Below are positions 8,298 to 18,379 of a DNA stretch of 41,518 bases, piece after piece (position 1 is the stretch's first letter; each line of letters opens with the position of its first letter). Source of the DNA: Bryobacteraceae bacterium (lineage in GTDB: Bacteria > Acidobacteriota > Terriglobia > Bryobacterales > Bryobacteraceae); the NCBI GenBank assembly GCA_030041495.1, contig JASHNT010000074.1:1-41518 (forward strand). Direction: 5' to 3'. The position numbers and the translations under genes are program-made. Under the pieces are notes generated by a model. It saw only the letters and a program-made list of their open reading frames with translations, was not told the origin of the DNA and made no database searches.

Positions 8298-9086
8298 CTA
8301 CTTCTCTTTGCACTGCCCGCCGGGGCAGCGGTTATTCTCTTCGCACACGTATTCGAATAAGCCGATTTTGTCCCAATCCGGCCGCGCCTTCATTTCGAAA
8401 TCCTCGGTCCACGGCGCGGTGAAGATTTTGGGATCGTCGATGGTGAGCTCATAATCGATCGTCGAGGCGTCCTTCCAGCGAATGTGCTCGATGGTGTGCA
8501 GGGCTTCGCTGTGCATGCGGTACTGCGTGGGATCGGTGTAGTAATAATCGTCCAGCGACCAGCGCTTGAAGTTGGTCGTATCGACCACCAAAGTATCGCC
8601 CTCCCAATGGCCCACCGGGTCGCCGTAGAACATCGGCTCCAGGCCCTCGCGGTGCGCGCGGCCATCCATGGGAATAATGCGGGTCATGCGCTGGAATTCA
8701 TGCACGATCACCAGGTAATTCTTGTTCTGCACCATCTGCACCGCGTTGGCGGAGAGCATGCCGGAAGGAAATCCAGCGGGCATGCAGAACGCGCGAGGCT
8801 CATCATGCGCAGGGTCGCCGGTGCGCGGCTCGAAGAACGGCTCGCCACCCGGCTTGAGGGGAGACATCTTGGCGGGATCGAAAATCGTGGCCGAGCACTT
8901 GCATCTCGGTCCGCCATTGGCCTTGGGCCATTCGAACGTGCCGCTGAAATCGGGCTTGCCGTCCGGCGTGCGCGGAATCTTCGGACCCTGCGCGTCGAGC
9001 CCGGCGGGCGTAACCAAAGCCGCGACTGCGGCTGCAGCTAACACGGCCGCGCTGGCGAAAGAGAAATCGCGAAAGGTTTTGCGCAT
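8298..9086 (-). CDS. Secreted protein of unknown function (Cys-rich, translationally coupled to a DUF6152-like gene)
   Basis: 262 residues from the ATG at 9086, one base after the stop of the upstream gene. That coupling and the good signal peptide (MRKTFRDFSFASAAVLAAAA, cleavage near LDAQG) decide the start over longer frames. The mature part contains PRTPDGKPDFSGTFEWP, then several Cys (RCKCSAT, AFCMPAG, YVCEENNRCPGGQCKEK), a GHWEGDTLVVDTTNFKRWS segment and a TIDYELTIDDP strand. The 'DGxPDFSG' plus 'HWEGDTLVVDT' pattern is common in secreted acidobacterial and proteobacterial proteins of unknown role. Export to the periplasm is inferred; no catalytic motif is recognised. Confidence 0.8.
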   Translation of the reverse strand: MRKTFRDFSFASAAVLAAAAVAALVTPAGLDAQGPKIPRTPDGKPDFSGTFEWPKANGGPRCKCSATIFDPAKMSPLKPGGEPFFEPRTGDPAHDEPRAFCMPAGFPSGMLSANAVQMVQNKNYLVIVHEFQRMTRIIPMDGRAHREGLEPMFYGDPVGHWEGDTLVVDTTNFKRWSLDDYYYTDPTQYRMHSEALHTIEHIRWKDASTIDYELTIDDPKIFTAPWTEDFEMKARPDWDKIGLFEYVCEENNRCPGGQCKEK

Positions 9087-9087
9087 G

Positions 9088-9473
9088 TTACTTCTTGGTT
9101 TGGTCTCCGACTTCCGCGCCGGCGGTGAACACCTGGCGGCCATCCGGAAAAGTCACGCTGTTGCCATAGGCGTTATTGGAGCCGTCCTTGGCGCGCGAGC
9201 CCTTCACCACCACGGTCATCCCCTCTTTGATCACGTCGCGCGTGATGCCGCGCCGCATCAATTGCCCCGGAGCGCCTCCCGAAAAAGCCCAATGCACACG
9301 GAGCCGTCGGCGGTCTTTTCGTCCACGTAAAACCAGACGTGCGGATTCTGCCATTCGACCTTGGTCACGACACCGGTTACGCTGACCGGTTTGGTTTCGT
9401 CATATTCGGCGTTAAAGGAATGATGAGCAGCCAACGGCAGCGCTAAGGCAATGAGCACGACAGCAGTCTTCAT
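9088..9473 (-). pseudogene. DUF6152-like small secreted protein, disrupted by a frameshift
   Basis: Two overlapping minus frames together make one family-like protein of about 128 residues. The first frame (from 9473) gives a signal peptide (MKTAVVLIALALPLAAHHS), then FNAEYDETKPVSVTGVV and WQNPHVWFYVDEKTADGSV. The second frame (to 9088) continues with HWAFSGGAPGQLMRRGI, DVIKEGMTVVVKGSRAKDGS and SVTFPDGRQVF. The switch point is at about 9291-9299. Restoring one base between GTG and CAT TGG reunites the frames. The 386-bp total is one short of a multiple of three, consistent with a single deletion. The protein is presumably periplasmic and co-transcribed with the secreted gene 1 base downstream. 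It may be a real mutation or a sequencing error. Confidence 0.75.
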
Positions 9474-9514
9474 AGGCTTTAGTGTACTCGACTGCCGGCG
9501 GACCGCAAGGCTCG

Positions 9515-11611
9515 CTATTCTTCTTCTTCCTCTTCGCCGGTTTTGGCCGCTTTGGCGGCGGCGATGATCTTTTCGGCCTGGAGGCCGGGCACGAAATCGT
9601 AGTGGTCGAACTCCATGCTGAACGATGCCCGCCCTTGCGTCATGGAGGTGAGATCGTTCTGGTAGTTCAGCATCTCGGCCATCGGCGCTTGCGCGCGGAT
9701 GATCTGTGTGCCGCCCTTGGTGTCCATGCCGGAGATGCGCCCGCGGCGGCCGTTCATATCGCCCATCAGGTCGCCGGCGAATTCCACCGGCGCTTGCACT
9801 TCCACGTTCATGACGGGTTCCAGCAGAGCCGGTTTCGCGGCTTCCATGGCCGCCTTGAATGCTTTTCGAGCCGCAAGCTTGAATGACATTTCCGACGAAT
9901 CGACGTCATGGTAAGAACCGTCGTAGACCACGACTTTGAAGTCGACCACCGGATATCCAGCCAGGTAGCCCTTTTCCGCGGCCTCAACAATGCCTTTCTC
10001 GATCGCGGGAATAAAGTTTTTCGGAATCGCGCCGCCGAACACTTCGTTGCCGAAGGCGAATTTCTCGCCGCGCGGCAGCGGCTCCATGCGGATCCAGCAG
10101 TCGCCGAACTGGCCGTGTCCGCCGGTCTGCTTCTTATGCCGGCCCTGCACGTCGGCTTTGCCGCGGATGGTTTCGCGATACGGGATTTTCGGCGCGTGCA
10201 GCTCCACGTCCACGCCGTAGCGTTTCTTGAGCCGGCTCACGATCACTTCGACGTGCTGTTGCCCGCAGCCGGCCAGCAGGAATTCCTTGGTCTGCGGATC
10301 GCGATAAAAGCGTAACGCCTGATCCTCTTCCAGGATCTTGTGCACCGCCTGGCCCATGCGGTCTTCGTCATTGCGGGTCTTGGCAGCGATGGCGTAAGCA
10401 ATGGAAGGCTCCGGCAAGTTGACCGGCGGGTAAGCGATCAGCGACGCCTTTTCGCCAAGCGTGTCGCCGGTCAAAGTGTCCTTGAGCTTCGCCACGCCGC
10501 CCAGATCGCCGGCATGCAGTTCGGTCACCGGGTGGATGGTTTTGCCGAACAGCGCGCCGATGTGTGAGAGGCGCTCCGCCGCGGCCGACCGGGCATTGAC
10601 CAGATTCGCGTCGTTGCGGACAATACCGGAGACAACTTTAAAGTAAGAAACCCGTCCCGCAAAAGGGTCGGCCACCGTTTTGAAAACGAAGGCGGAGACC
10701 GGAACGGAGTCCTTCACTTCCCGCTCCGCGCCGGCGCCGTTGACAGCGCCCTTCCACGGTCCGCGCTCCGCCGGGTTGGGAAAATCCTCCAGGAAAAAAT
10801 TGAGCAGCAAATCGCTCGCGACGTTGTGGAGCCCGGAGGCGCACAGCACCGGGAAGATGCGCATCCCGCGGACCGCGTCGCGCAGGCCTTCCAAAATGTG
10901 CTCCACCGGAAGCGTGCCCTTCTCGAAGAACTCTTCCATCAAGGCATCGTTGCCTTCAGCCACCATTTCCACCAGCGCCTCGTGCGCGGCTTGCGCGGCG
11001 TCGGCGAGGTTGGCGGGGATGGGCGCTTCTTTACCCTTGCCGTCGCCGTCGGGAGTATAGGTGTAGGACTTCATGCGCACCAAGTCGACGACGCCGTTGA
11101 AGTCGCGCTCCACGCCGAGCGGAAGTTGCACCGGCACCGCGGTTCGGCCGAAAACCGATTGGACGTTTTCCAATGTGCGCTCAAAACTGGAGCGCTCGCG
11201 GTCGAGCTTGTTGATGACGATGGCTCGCGGAAGCTCGAACTCCTGCGCGAAAGTCCAGACTTTTTCGGTTTGGACCTCGACGCCGGCCACGCCGTCCACC
11301 ACCACCACGGCGGCATCGGCCGCCACCATCGACGCCTTGGTGTCGTTGATAAAGATGTTGAACCCCGGGGTGTCGATGAGGTTGATCTTTTTCTTGTTCC
11401 ACTCGACCGCGGCGACGGCGGAGGAAATCGTGATCTTCCGGGCGATTTCGTCCTCGTCGAAATCGGTAATCGTGGTGCCGTCCTCGGTCCGCGTCAGGCG
11501 GTTGGTAGCGCCCGCCGTGAAGAGGAATCCGGCCACAAGAGAAGTCTTACCGGAGTTGCCGTGGCCCACCAATGCCACGTTCCGGATATCGCTGGTTTCG
11601 TAAACTTTCAC
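9515..11611 (-). CDS. Elongation factor G-like translational GTPase (EF-G paralogue)
   Basis: 698 residues with all five EF-G domains. The P-loop is GHGNSGKT (16-23), switch I reads ARKITISSAV, then DTPGF (G3) and INKLDRE (G4). The C-terminal half has GCGQQHVEVIVSRLKKRYGV, QTGGHGQFGDCWI and the domain IV/V stretch SSEMSFKLAARKAFKAAM. The divergent P-loop (canonical EF-G has AHIDAGKTTT) and RKITI for RGITI place it in the EF-G-like/FusA2 group rather than the main translocase. Cellular role is uncertain: ribosome-associated GTPase is likely. The tail ends in an acidic run (TGEEEEEE). It is a single gene with bio genes upstream, separated by 45 bp. Confidence 0.9.
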   Translation of the reverse strand: MKVYETSDIRNVALVGHGNSGKTSLVAGFLFTAGATNRLTRTEDGTTITDFDEDEIARKITISSAVAAVEWNKKKINLIDTPGFNIFINDTKASMVAADAAVVVVDGVAGVEVQTEKVWTFAQEFELPRAIVINKLDRERSSFERTLENVQSVFGRTAVPVQLPLGVERDFNGVVDLVRMKSYTYTPDGDGKGKEAPIPANLADAAQAAHEALVEMVAEGNDALMEEFFEKGTLPVEHILEGLRDAVRGMRIFPVLCASGLHNVASDLLLNFFLEDFPNPAERGPWKGAVNGAGAEREVKDSVPVSAFVFKTVADPFAGRVSYFKVVSGIVRNDANLVNARSAAAERLSHIGALFGKTIHPVTELHAGDLGGVAKLKDTLTGDTLGEKASLIAYPPVNLPEPSIAYAIAAKTRNDEDRMGQAVHKILEEDQALRFYRDPQTKEFLLAGCGQQHVEVIVSRLKKRYGVDVELHAPKIPYRETIRGKADVQGRHKKQTGGHGQFGDCWIRMEPLPRGEKFAFGNEVFGGAIPKNFIPAIEKGIVEAAEKGYLAGYPVVDFKVVVYDGSYHDVDSSEMSFKLAARKAFKAAMEAAKPALLEPVMNVEVQAPVEFAGDLMGDMNGRRGRISGMDTKGGTQIIRAQAPMAEMLNYQNDLTSMTQGRASFSMEFDHYDFVPGLQAEKIIAAAKAAKTGEEEEEE

Positions 11612-11656
11612 TGAACCCTTACGCTCCCTTAACGAAATCGCAAAACGTGGATCTTA

Positions 11657-12967
11657 TCACACCACCCCGGCTTGGAGCACTTCGCCGATCTGCGAGATCG
11701 CCCATTCGGTTTCGGCTTGCGTAATGGCGTAGGGCGGCATGAAATAGAGCACGTCGCCGAGCGGGCGCAGCAGCAGGCCGCGATCCAGTAACGCGCGGCT
11801 CAAGCGGGGGCCGAACTCGTTCAAGTAACCCGGATCGTCCGCGCGCATCTCAACGACGCCAACGCCGCCGATTACACGGACATCGCCTACGCCGTCGAGC
11901 GATCGCAGCGGCTCCAGGCCGCAGCGTAGCGTGCGTTCGAGCGATGCGACCCGGTCAAGCGTCGATTCTTCCCGGAATAATTCAAGGCTCGCAATCCCTA
12001 CGGCGCAGGCCAGCGGATTCGCGGTGTAAGAATGGCCGTGAAAGAAAGTCTTGGCGCGATCTTCGCTCAAGAATGCATCGTAGATTTTCGCGGTGGCGCC
12101 TGTCGCGGCCAACGGCATATAACCGCCGGTAAGAGCTTTTGAGAGGCAAATGATATCGGGCGAGACGCCGGCGTGTTCGCACGCGAACATTTTCCCCGTG
12201 CGGCCGAAGCCGGTCAGCACTTCATCGGCGATCATCAGCGTTCCGTAGCGATCGCACAGCCGGCGGACACCCGCGAGGAATTCCGCAGGCCAAATGATCA
12301 TGCCTCCGGCGGCTTGCAGCATCGGCTCGACCAGCACTGCGGCAGCTTGGCCGTTGAGTTTGGCGAGGCGATGTTCGAGATCGCCAAGACAATCGACGTG
12401 GCACGTGGAACGTTGGAGGCCGACCGGGCAGCGGTAGCAGTACGGTGACCCGACTCGCACGACGGAAAATAGCATCGGGTTGAAGGGTTTAGTGAAGAAG
12501 GAATCTTCGCTGGCGGACATCGCGCCCACCGTGTCGCCGTGATAGGCGTGATGCAACGTGATGAACGTCCGGCGGTCCTGGCCGAGATTGCGCCAATATT
12601 GGCAGGCCATCTTGAGCGCGACTTCCACCGCGGTCGATCCGTTATCGGAATAAAATACGCGCGCGATGCCGCGCGGCAACACTTCAAGCAGGCGCTCCGC
12701 GAGTTCTACCGCGGGGCGATGGGTGCAGCCCGCGAAAACCACATGTTCCAGCTCACGGGCTTGCCGCGCGAGCGCCTCATTCAACTTCGGATGCGAGTGG
12801 CCGTGGATGTTGACCCACCAGGAAGAGATGCCGTCCAGAATTTTGCGGCCGTCTTCCGTGTACAGGTACACGCCTTGCCCCCGCGCAATAGGCAGCGGAG
12901 CGGGCGCGGTCTGCATCTGGGTGTAAGGATGCCAGAGCGTGGCCCGATCCCGATCGATCAGATTCAT
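11657..12967 (-). CDS. bioA: Adenosylmethionine-8-amino-7-oxononanoate aminotransferase BioA
   Basis: Converts KAPA to DAPA with SAM as amino donor, the third of the four late biotin steps. 436 residues, class III PLP aminotransferase. Visible are LWHPYTQMQ near the N-terminus, [14 protein letters not shown] (the BioA substrate-site region), [28 protein letters not shown], the PLP Asp in [13 protein letters not shown] and the Schiff-base lysine in [15 protein letters not shown]. It is the last gene of the bioB-bioF-bioD-bioA cluster, starting 13 bp after the bioD stop. Full length with no anomaly. Confidence 0.96.
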   Translation of the reverse strand: MNLIDRDRATLWHPYTQMQTAPAPLPIARGQGVYLYTEDGRKILDGISSWWVNIHGHSHPKLNEALARQARELEHVVFAGCTHRPAVELAERLLEVLPRGIARVFYSDNGSTAVEVALKMACQYWRNLGQDRRTFITLHHAYHGDTVGAMSASEDSFFTKPFNPMLFSVVRVGSPYCYRCPVGLQRSTCHVDCLGDLEHRLAKLNGQAAAVLVEPMLQAAGGMIIWPAEFLAGVRRLCDRYGTLMIADEVLTGFGRTGKMFACEHAGVSPDIICLSKALTGGYMPLAATGATAKIYDAFLSEDRAKTFFHGHSYTANPLACAVGIASLELFREESTLDRVASLERTLRCGLEPLRSLDGVGDVRVIGGVGVVEMRADDPGYLNEFGPRLSRALLDRGLLLRPLGDVLYFMPPYAITQAETEWAISQIGEVLQAGVV

Positions 12968-12980
12968 TCAAACCCGGCTT

Positions 12981-13622
12981 TCATTGGAAAAATTCCTGCA
13001 GCCGGCCACCGGGGTCGAGCGAAAGGGGAGCCCAATCGCGCAGCGCAGCGGGCGTGAGAGGGTCGAACCGCGGCATCTCACCCAGCACCTCGACGTAGCC
13101 GTATTGTTCAATCGCGGCGCGATTGTCCGCATCCGGCTGGCCCACCATGACCACTCCGGCGATGGTCAGCCGCCGCGCGCGCAGAGCTTCGATGGTCAGC
13201 AGCGTGTGATTGATCGTGCCCAGCGTGCTGCGGGCGGCGATCAACACCGGCAAGCCCAGCCGTTCCATCAGATGAACCATCAAGTCCGACTCATTCACCG
13301 GAACCAGTGCACCGCCCGCGCCCTCGATAATCCATTTTTCGTCCATTTCTTTTATGGACGCGGCATGAGATCCGACATCAATACGAGTCCGCGCGCGACT
13401 CGCGGCAAGATGCGGCGAAACCGGATCGGGCAGGCGCACGCCGTGATGATACGCCGCGGCGCTGGGCAAATCGGAAAGGCGCAAGACTTCGGCCGTGTCA
13501 TCGTCCGAGCCGGTTTGGATCGGCTTCCAGTAGCGCATGCCGGGAAAGCGGACCATCAGCGCGGCCGAGACCACGGTTTTGCCGGCGTTGGTGTCGGTTC
13601 CGGTTACGAAGACGCCGCGCAC
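12981..13622 (-). CDS. bioD: ATP-dependent dethiobiotin synthetase BioD
   Basis: Closes the ureido ring of DAPA with CO2 and ATP to give dethiobiotin. 213 residues. The P-loop is VTGTDTNAGKTVVSAAL at residues 5-21, then YWKPIQTGSDDD (substrate/Mg site), and the DAPA-binding loop in WIIEGAGGALVPVNES. Its start lies inside the 3' end of bioF (19-bp overlap), so translation of the two is probably coupled. All hallmark motifs are present. Confidence 0.96.
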   Translation of the reverse strand: MRGVFVTGTDTNAGKTVVSAALMVRFPGMRYWKPIQTGSDDDTAEVLRLSDLPSAAAYHHGVRLPDPVSPHLAASRARTRIDVGSHAASIKEMDEKWIIEGAGGALVPVNESDLMVHLMERLGLPVLIAARSTLGTINHTLLTIEALRARRLTIAGVVMVGQPDADNRAAIEQYGYVEVLGEMPRFDPLTPAALRDWAPLSLDPGGRLQEFFQ

Positions 13623-14710
13623 AGGAGCTCGCTGAAACGATCGAGAATTGTTTCGGACAGATTCACGTTTACGGAAATTCTTAAGCGCGCCGAGCCTTCC
13701 GGCACCGTCGGAGGCCGGATGGCGCGCACATCGAATCCTTCCTGTTGGAGTTTCTCCGCGGCGGCCACGGTGCGTTCATTGGAGCCGAGAACCACCGGCA
13801 CGATCTGCGAATCGCCGGCCAGGCCGAGGCGAGTGCGAAAATGTTGGGCGAGCGAACGCAGCCGGGCGCGGCGCTCGGGTTCGGCATCGATCACATCCAG
13901 AGCGGCGTCCAGAGCAGCGGCGACGGCCGGCGGAGGAGCTGTGGAAAAAACGAACGGACGCGCGCGCTGGATCAGGAATTCAATGGCCCAGGAGGGTCCG
14001 GCGACAAAAGCTCCGGCGACGCCCAGAGCTTTGCCGGCGGTGCTGATGGAAAGGAACACGCCGTCTCCTGCGCCGGCTTCTTCGATCAAACCCGATCCGC
14101 GCGTGCCATAGATTCCCGTGGCGTGTGCTTCGTCGACGATCAGCGCCGCACCGGTTTGGCGGCACAGGCGCACGTAATCTGCCAGCGGCGCACGGTCGCC
14201 CTCCATGCTGTATAACGATTCGACTACGACGAATTTTTGTCCCGGCACAGCGGCTTCATTCAGCAACGCGCCAAGCGCCGCCACGCCGTTGTGCGGGAAA
14301 ATGACGCGGCGAGCGCGAGACAGGCGAACGCCGTCGATCAGGCTGGCGTGATTGAGACGGTCGGAGAAGATCGCGTCGCCGGATTGCGGGAATGCGGTCA
14401 GCACGGCGAGATTAGCGAGGTAGCCGCTGGAAAAATACAGCGCCCGTTCGGCTCCCTTGAAGCGGGCGAAGCGTTCCTCGATCTGACAGAAACATTCGCG
14501 CTGGCCGCGTAATAGCCGCGAGCCGGTGCTGCCGGCGCCCTCGCGGCAAACCGCCTCCGCCATGCGCTGCTGGATCGAAGGATGATGCGCCAGGCCCAGA
14601 TAGTCGTTGGAGGAAAGATCGACCCCGGAAGGCGTGCGCAGATGGCGGCGCAACCCGGCGCGATCCAGATCCTCAAGCCCGGCTCGAATGCGCTGTTCGA
14701 GGGACTGCAT
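13604..14710 (-). CDS. bioF: 8-amino-7-oxononanoate synthase BioF
   Basis: Condenses pimeloyl-ACP (or -CoA) with L-alanine to KAPA. I start it at the ATG at 14710 (MQSLEQRIRAGLEDLDRAGL), 5 bp after the bioB stop, giving 368 residues, normal for the family. The longer open frame to 14863 overlaps bioB and is not family-like. Motifs: LSSNDYLGLAHHPS, GSTGSRLLRGQ, VDEAHATGIYGTRGSG and the PLP lysine in STAGKALGVAGAF. Its end overlaps bioD by 19 bp. No bioC, bioH or bioW for pimelate synthesis is in this cluster, so the precursor branch must be elsewhere. Confidence 0.95.
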   Translation of the reverse strand: MQSLEQRIRAGLEDLDRAGLRRHLRTPSGVDLSSNDYLGLAHHPSIQQRMAEAVCREGAGSTGSRLLRGQRECFCQIEERFARFKGAERALYFSSGYLANLAVLTAFPQSGDAIFSDRLNHASLIDGVRLSRARRVIFPHNGVAALGALLNEAAVPGQKFVVVESLYSMEGDRAPLADYVRLCRQTGAALIVDEAHATGIYGTRGSGLIEEAGAGDGVFLSISTAGKALGVAGAFVAGPSWAIEFLIQRARPFVFSTAPPPAVAAALDAALDVIDAEPERRARLRSLAQHFRTRLGLAGDSQIVPVVLGSNERTVAAAEKLQQEGFDVRAIRPPTVPEGSARLRISVNVNLSETILDRFSELLCAASS

Positions 14711-14715
14711 CACCC

Positions 14716-15693
14716 TCAATCCCCTGCCCCCGCGGGAATTTCGGCGGATCGCAGCCGCAAACCCAGCTTGGCGAAAAGGCGGCGATCGGCATCGGCCTCC
14801 GGATTCGGAGTCGTGAGTAAGCGGTCGCCGAGGAACACGGAGTTGGCCCCTGCCAAAAGGCACAGTGTCTGCGCTTCGTCAGACAGTGACAACCGGCCGG
14901 CACTCAATCGGACCATCGACTGTGGCATCAGGATGCGCGCGGTGGCGATCGTGCGGACCATCTCCAGGGGATCGATTGCGGACGCATCGCCCAGCGGCGT
15001 GCCGTCTACGCGAACCAGAAGATTGACGGGGACGCTTTCCGGATGCGGATCGAGTGAGGAGAGCTCGCGCAGCAGGCCGTACCGTACGGAGCGATCCTCG
15101 CCCATGCCGATGATTCCGCCGCAGCAAACCGTGATTCCGGCGCGGCGCACGCGAGCCAAAGTATCCAGGCGATCCTGATACGTGCGGGTAGTAATGATTT
15201 CGCCGTAGAATTCGGGCGAAGTGTCCAGGTTGTGATTGTATGCAGTGAGGCCGGCCGCGGCCAAGTCTACGGCTTGCGATTCGGTGAGCATCCCGAGGGT
15301 GCAGCAGGCTTCCATGCCCAGGGCTCGGACGCCACGCACCATTTCCAACACGCGGGCGAACCGGGAATCGTGCGGGACGTCACGCCAGGCCGCGCCCATG
15401 CAGAAACGCGTCGCGCCCTGTTCGCGAGCCGCACGGGCGGCGGTAAGAGTTTGTTCCACACTCAGTAATTCTTGCCGCCCAACCCCGGTGTCGTAACGGG
15501 CCGACTGCGGACAGTAGGCGCAATCCTCGGGGCAGCCGCCGGTCTTGATGCTGAGCAGCATGCAACCTTGGACCTCGCCCGCTCGATGATGCTCGCGATG
15601 CACGGTCTGCGCCCGGAAGATCAGATCGGGCAAAGAAGTTGTATAGATGGATTCGATTTCGGGAAGGGACCAGTCGTGACGGATGGCGCTCAT
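14716..15693 (-). CDS. bioB: Biotin synthase BioB (radical SAM)
   Basis: Inserts sulfur into dethiobiotin using two SAM and two iron-sulfur clusters. 325 residues. The radical-SAM CxxxCxxC is CPEDCAYC (C54, C58, C61). Further conserved stretches are [37 protein letters not shown] and the 2Fe-2S arginine region MVRLSAGR. It is the promoter-proximal gene of the bioBFDA operon, divergent from a receiver-like gene across about 120 bp that should hold the bio promoter. I saw no clear BirA-type operator there. Confidence 0.97.
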   Translation of the reverse strand: MSAIRHDWSLPEIESIYTTSLPDLIFRAQTVHREHHRAGEVQGCMLLSIKTGGCPEDCAYCPQSARYDTGVGRQELLSVEQTLTAARAAREQGATRFCMGAAWRDVPHDSRFARVLEMVRGVRALGMEACCTLGMLTESQAVDLAAAGLTAYNHNLDTSPEFYGEIITTRTYQDRLDTLARVRRAGITVCCGGIIGMGEDRSVRYGLLRELSSLDPHPESVPVNLLVRVDGTPLGDASAIDPLEMVRTIATARILMPQSMVRLSAGRLSLSDEAQTLCLLAGANSVFLGDRLLTTPNPEADADRRLFAKLGLRLRSAEIPAGAGD

Positions 15694-15816
15694 GCGATCA
15701 AGCTTCAGTGTACCTTCCCGGCGCCCGGTGGCGTCTTACAGCCGAAGCTCAGTCGAGTCCTATAAAGGGGAGCCCGACCGGAACCGATGGCACGTGGAGT
15801 GCTCAGTGAAGGTGCC

Positions 15817-16278
15817 ATGCCGAACCCGACCGTAGTACTGCTTGGTAGTCTACCCATCGAGGCGTCGATGCTGGCGGATCTCGCCGGTGAGTTCGGCTGG
15901 TCGGTGGATACCGCTACGGATTTCAACGGACTAAAGGAATTGCGGCGGAATCGCAATGTAGTTGCAATTCTCTTCGATTCCCGGAGCCTGGGGTTGAGCG
16001 TGCTCCAAGCTCTGGAATCGGCTCGTGCAATTGCGCCGCAAGCGCAATTGATTCCGTGTTATCGCTTCTCGGAAGTCGTCAATTGGCCTGATCTGGCGGA
16101 AGCTGGGGCGTTTCACGCATTGGCGTTGCCGTTCGATACCCGAGAAATCCGGCAAAGCCTAGGATTTGTCTGGTCAGCTCGACTGCGCAAGACGGCGAAC
16201 GTTGTCCCTATGCGTCCCGCCTCAGAGCGGCCGCGCGAACTCGCCGCCAAAGCCGGTCAACTTCGCGACGCTTCCTGA
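15817..16278 (+). CDS. Receiver-like (CheY-fold) protein, probably degenerate
   Basis: 153 residues from the ATG at 15817, which has GAAGG four to five bases upstream; an in-frame ATG at 15787 lacks this. The sequence alternates strands and helices like a response-regulator receiver ([67 protein letters not shown]). The expected acidic pair at the N-terminal strand is absent, and PF replaces the usual KP, so phosphorylation is doubtful. The C-terminal 30 residues are an Arg/Ala-rich tail. It converges on the histidine kinase gene and overlaps its stop by 22 bp. Partnership with that kinase is only suggested by position. Confidence 0.65.
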   Translation: MPNPTVVLLGSLPIEASMLADLAGEFGWSVDTATDFNGLKELRRNRNVVAILFDSRSLGLSVLQALESARAIAPQAQLIPCYRFSEVVNWPDLAEAGAFHALALPFDTREIRQSLGFVWSARLRKTANVVPMRPASERPRELAAKAGQLRDAS

Positions 16279-17810
16279 ATCTGCTCTTCCTTGGTCCGCA
16301 CCGCGGGAATAGTAAAGGTGAAGCGGCTCCCTTTTCCCGGCTCGCTTTCGAGCGAAATGCTGCCGCCGTGCTGCTCCACTAATTCCTTGGTGATGGCGAG
16401 GCCGAGCCCCGTGCCTTCGCGAACCCCCTTGGTGGTTTGGCCGACCTGGCGGAACTTGTCGAATACGGCGCGCTGATCCTCCTTCGCGATGCCGATGCCG
16501 GTATCGGTCACGGAGACCTCCAGGAATCCGTCGCGCAGCGCGGCCCCAACGTGGATGTGCCGCTGTTTGGGGGTAAACTTCACCGCGTTGCTGAGCAGAT
16601 TGAGCAAGATTTGCTTAAAGCGCAGCGGGTCCGCATCGATCGTAACATTCGCAACGATATTGGTTTCGAGGCGAATCGATTTGGCTTCGGCGTGAGGCCG
16701 GATGGTGGCCACAGCTTGCTCGATGGCGGTGTGCGAATCGAAGGTTTCGCGCTTCAGCTCCAGCCTTCCCGCCTCGATCTTGCTCAAGTCGAGGATCTCG
16801 TTAATCAGCTCCAGCAGGTGCATGGAGTCGCGGTGGATGTGGCCGATGAAGCGTTTCTGATCGTCGTTCAAGGGACCTTTGAGCTGCTCTTCGAGCAGCT
16901 CAGAAAATCCGATTATGGTGTGAAGCGGTGTGCGCAGCTCATGGCTCATACTGGCCAGAAATTCGCTTTTAAGGCGGTTGGCGCGCTCAATTTCTTCGTT
17001 GCGTAGCCCTAATTCGCGATTCGCCGCAGTCAGCTCACGGGTGTATTTTTCCTGCACCACGCGGAGCTGTTCTTCCACGCGCTTGCGTTCGGTGACGTCG
17101 CGGATGATGGCGGTCACGTAGAACGTGTCTCCGGATTCGACGGGGCTCAAGCTGATCTCCACCGGGAAGCGCGAACCGTTCTTGCGCCGGCCTTCGAGCG
17201 CCAGCCCGCTTCCCATGGGACGGGTTGTGGGATGACGCCAATACTGATTGCGATGGTGCACGTGTTTGGCGCACAGGTCTTCGGCAATCAGAAGCTCGAC
17301 GGGCTGGCCCAGCATTTCCTCGCGGTCATATTCGAACAGCCGCTCGGTAACGCGGTTCACCAGGCGAATGCGCCCGGCCCGGTCGACCTCGATGATCGCG
17401 TCCGGAGCGGCCTCCAGCAGCCGGCGGAAGCGTCGCTCTATTTGAAACTGGTCGCGCGATTGTTGTAGCTCTTGCTCCATCGCGCGGCGTTGGCTCAAGT
17501 CCGTGACGAAGGCGACGGTTCCACGGACGACTCCCGCGCCGTCGCGCCAGGAAACCACGCGGAGCGCGGCATCGAGCGTGGTCCCATCCTTGCGCGCAAG
17601 CTGTACGTCCGGCTCACCCTCACTCGGCACGGAGATGTCCAATCCGGCGGGCGCCGGCTGACCGAGAACTTCCGCTTCGGACCATCCGAGCAGACGCTCT
17701 GCACCCGGGCTCCACAGAGCGACCCGGCCGCCGGCATCGAGCGCGATAATCCCCTCAGAGGAGGCCTCCAGCAGGGCGCGCAGGAACTCGGCGGGGTGTT
17801 GAGCAGGCAT
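16257..17810 (-). CDS. Cytoplasmic PAS-PAS sensor histidine kinase
   Basis: 517 residues, no membrane segment. Two PAS domains (about 8-110 and 125-245, the second ending [13 protein letters not shown], a PAC motif), a coiled coil (about 245-280), HisKA with phospho-acceptor H290 in [20 protein letters not shown], then HATPase_c with N box [14 protein letters not shown]1 TDTGIGI, F box FDKFRQV and G2 EGTGLGLAI. It autophosphorylates and should donate to a receiver protein; none with an intact receiver is adjacent (only the degenerate receiver-like protein on the opposite strand). The ligand or cofactor of the PAS domains is not evident. Confidence 0.93.
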   Translation of the reverse strand: MPAQHPAEFLRALLEASSEGIIALDAGGRVALWSPGAERLLGWSEAEVLGQPAPAGLDISVPSEGEPDVQLARKDGTTLDAALRVVSWRDGAGVVRGTVAFVTDLSQRRAMEQELQQSRDQFQIERRFRRLLEAAPDAIIEVDRAGRIRLVNRVTERLFEYDREEMLGQPVELLIAEDLCAKHVHHRNQYWRHPTTRPMGSGLALEGRRKNGSRFPVEISLSPVESGDTFYVTAIIRDVTERKRVEEQLRVVQEKYTRELTAANRELGLRNEEIERANRLKSEFLASMSHELRTPLHTIIGFSELLEEQLKGPLNDDQKRFIGHIHRDSMHLLELINEILDLSKIEAGRLELKRETFDSHTAIEQAVATIRPHAEAKSIRLETNIVANVTIDADPLRFKQILLNLLSNAVKFTPKQRHIHVGAALRDGFLEVSVTDTGIGIAKEDQRAVFDKFRQVGQTTKGVREGTGLGLAITKELVEQHGGSISLESEPGKGSRFTFTIPAVRTKEEQIQEASRS

Positions 17811-17861
17811 GCTGCGAAGATAATATCATCCCACAGGATCAACCGCTTAGGAGCGCGGGAG

Positions 17862-18179
17862 CTAGGGCGTATTGATCCACGGGCCGAACGGGCCGTCGTC
17901 AATATTGACCCGGACGGTGGTGTGCCGGTTTGTGTACCAACAGGGGTTATCTCCGTAGTGGGGGAACAGGGAATTGACGCATTCCACAGGGCGAGGTTCG
18001 TCAAATATGTAATTGGTCTGCCCGTTCTTGAGCTTGACCGCATAAAAGTGGCGGACATCGACGCTCGAAAAGGCGTCGCGGCGGGGGATATTGAAGCGCA
18101 GCGAGAAATAGTCGGCGAGGAAGGCCAAGGCGGCGACGGCGGCCAGGGAAGCGGCCGAGATTCGGAAGATGCGCTTCAT
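17862..18179 (-). CDS. Small exported or membrane-anchored protein, unknown function
   Basis: 105 residues. The N-terminus is a signal peptide or anchor (MKRIFRISAASLAAVAALAF then LADYF). The rest includes VRHFYAVKLKNGQTNYIFDE, two Cys (VECVNSLFP, DNPCWYTNRH) and a C-terminal GPFGPWINTP. The two Cys may form a disulfide if it is periplasmic. It ends 51 bp from the start of the histidine kinase gene on the same strand and starts about 20 bp from the tRNA-Arg 3' end. I do not recognise a family. Confidence 0.65.
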   Translation of the reverse strand: MKRIFRISAASLAAVAALAFLADYFSLRFNIPRRDAFSSVDVRHFYAVKLKNGQTNYIFDEPRPVECVNSLFPHYGDNPCWYTNRHTTVRVNIDDGPFGPWINTP

Positions 18180-18201
18180 GCTTTGGCCACAGTTATGGTT
18201 C

Positions 18202-18278
<77 letters not shown>

Positions 18279-18379
18279 CTGCGGCTGCCACAACCTCTGA
18301 TCGTACCATTCAAATTCTTTTCCTTTCTGTATCAACCCAGGGCATAATGGTACAGTTAATTTTTTCTCGGGGAGGAGCG

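Noticed and set aside
14711-14863. Longer BioF start
   Set aside because: The extension lies within bioB and does not resemble BioF; the ATG at 14710 gives normal length.
15694-15816. A TATAAA-like -10 box and partial -35 in the bioB upstream gap
   Set aside because: The best pair (near 15734 and 15761) is spaced about 20 bp and is not convincing.
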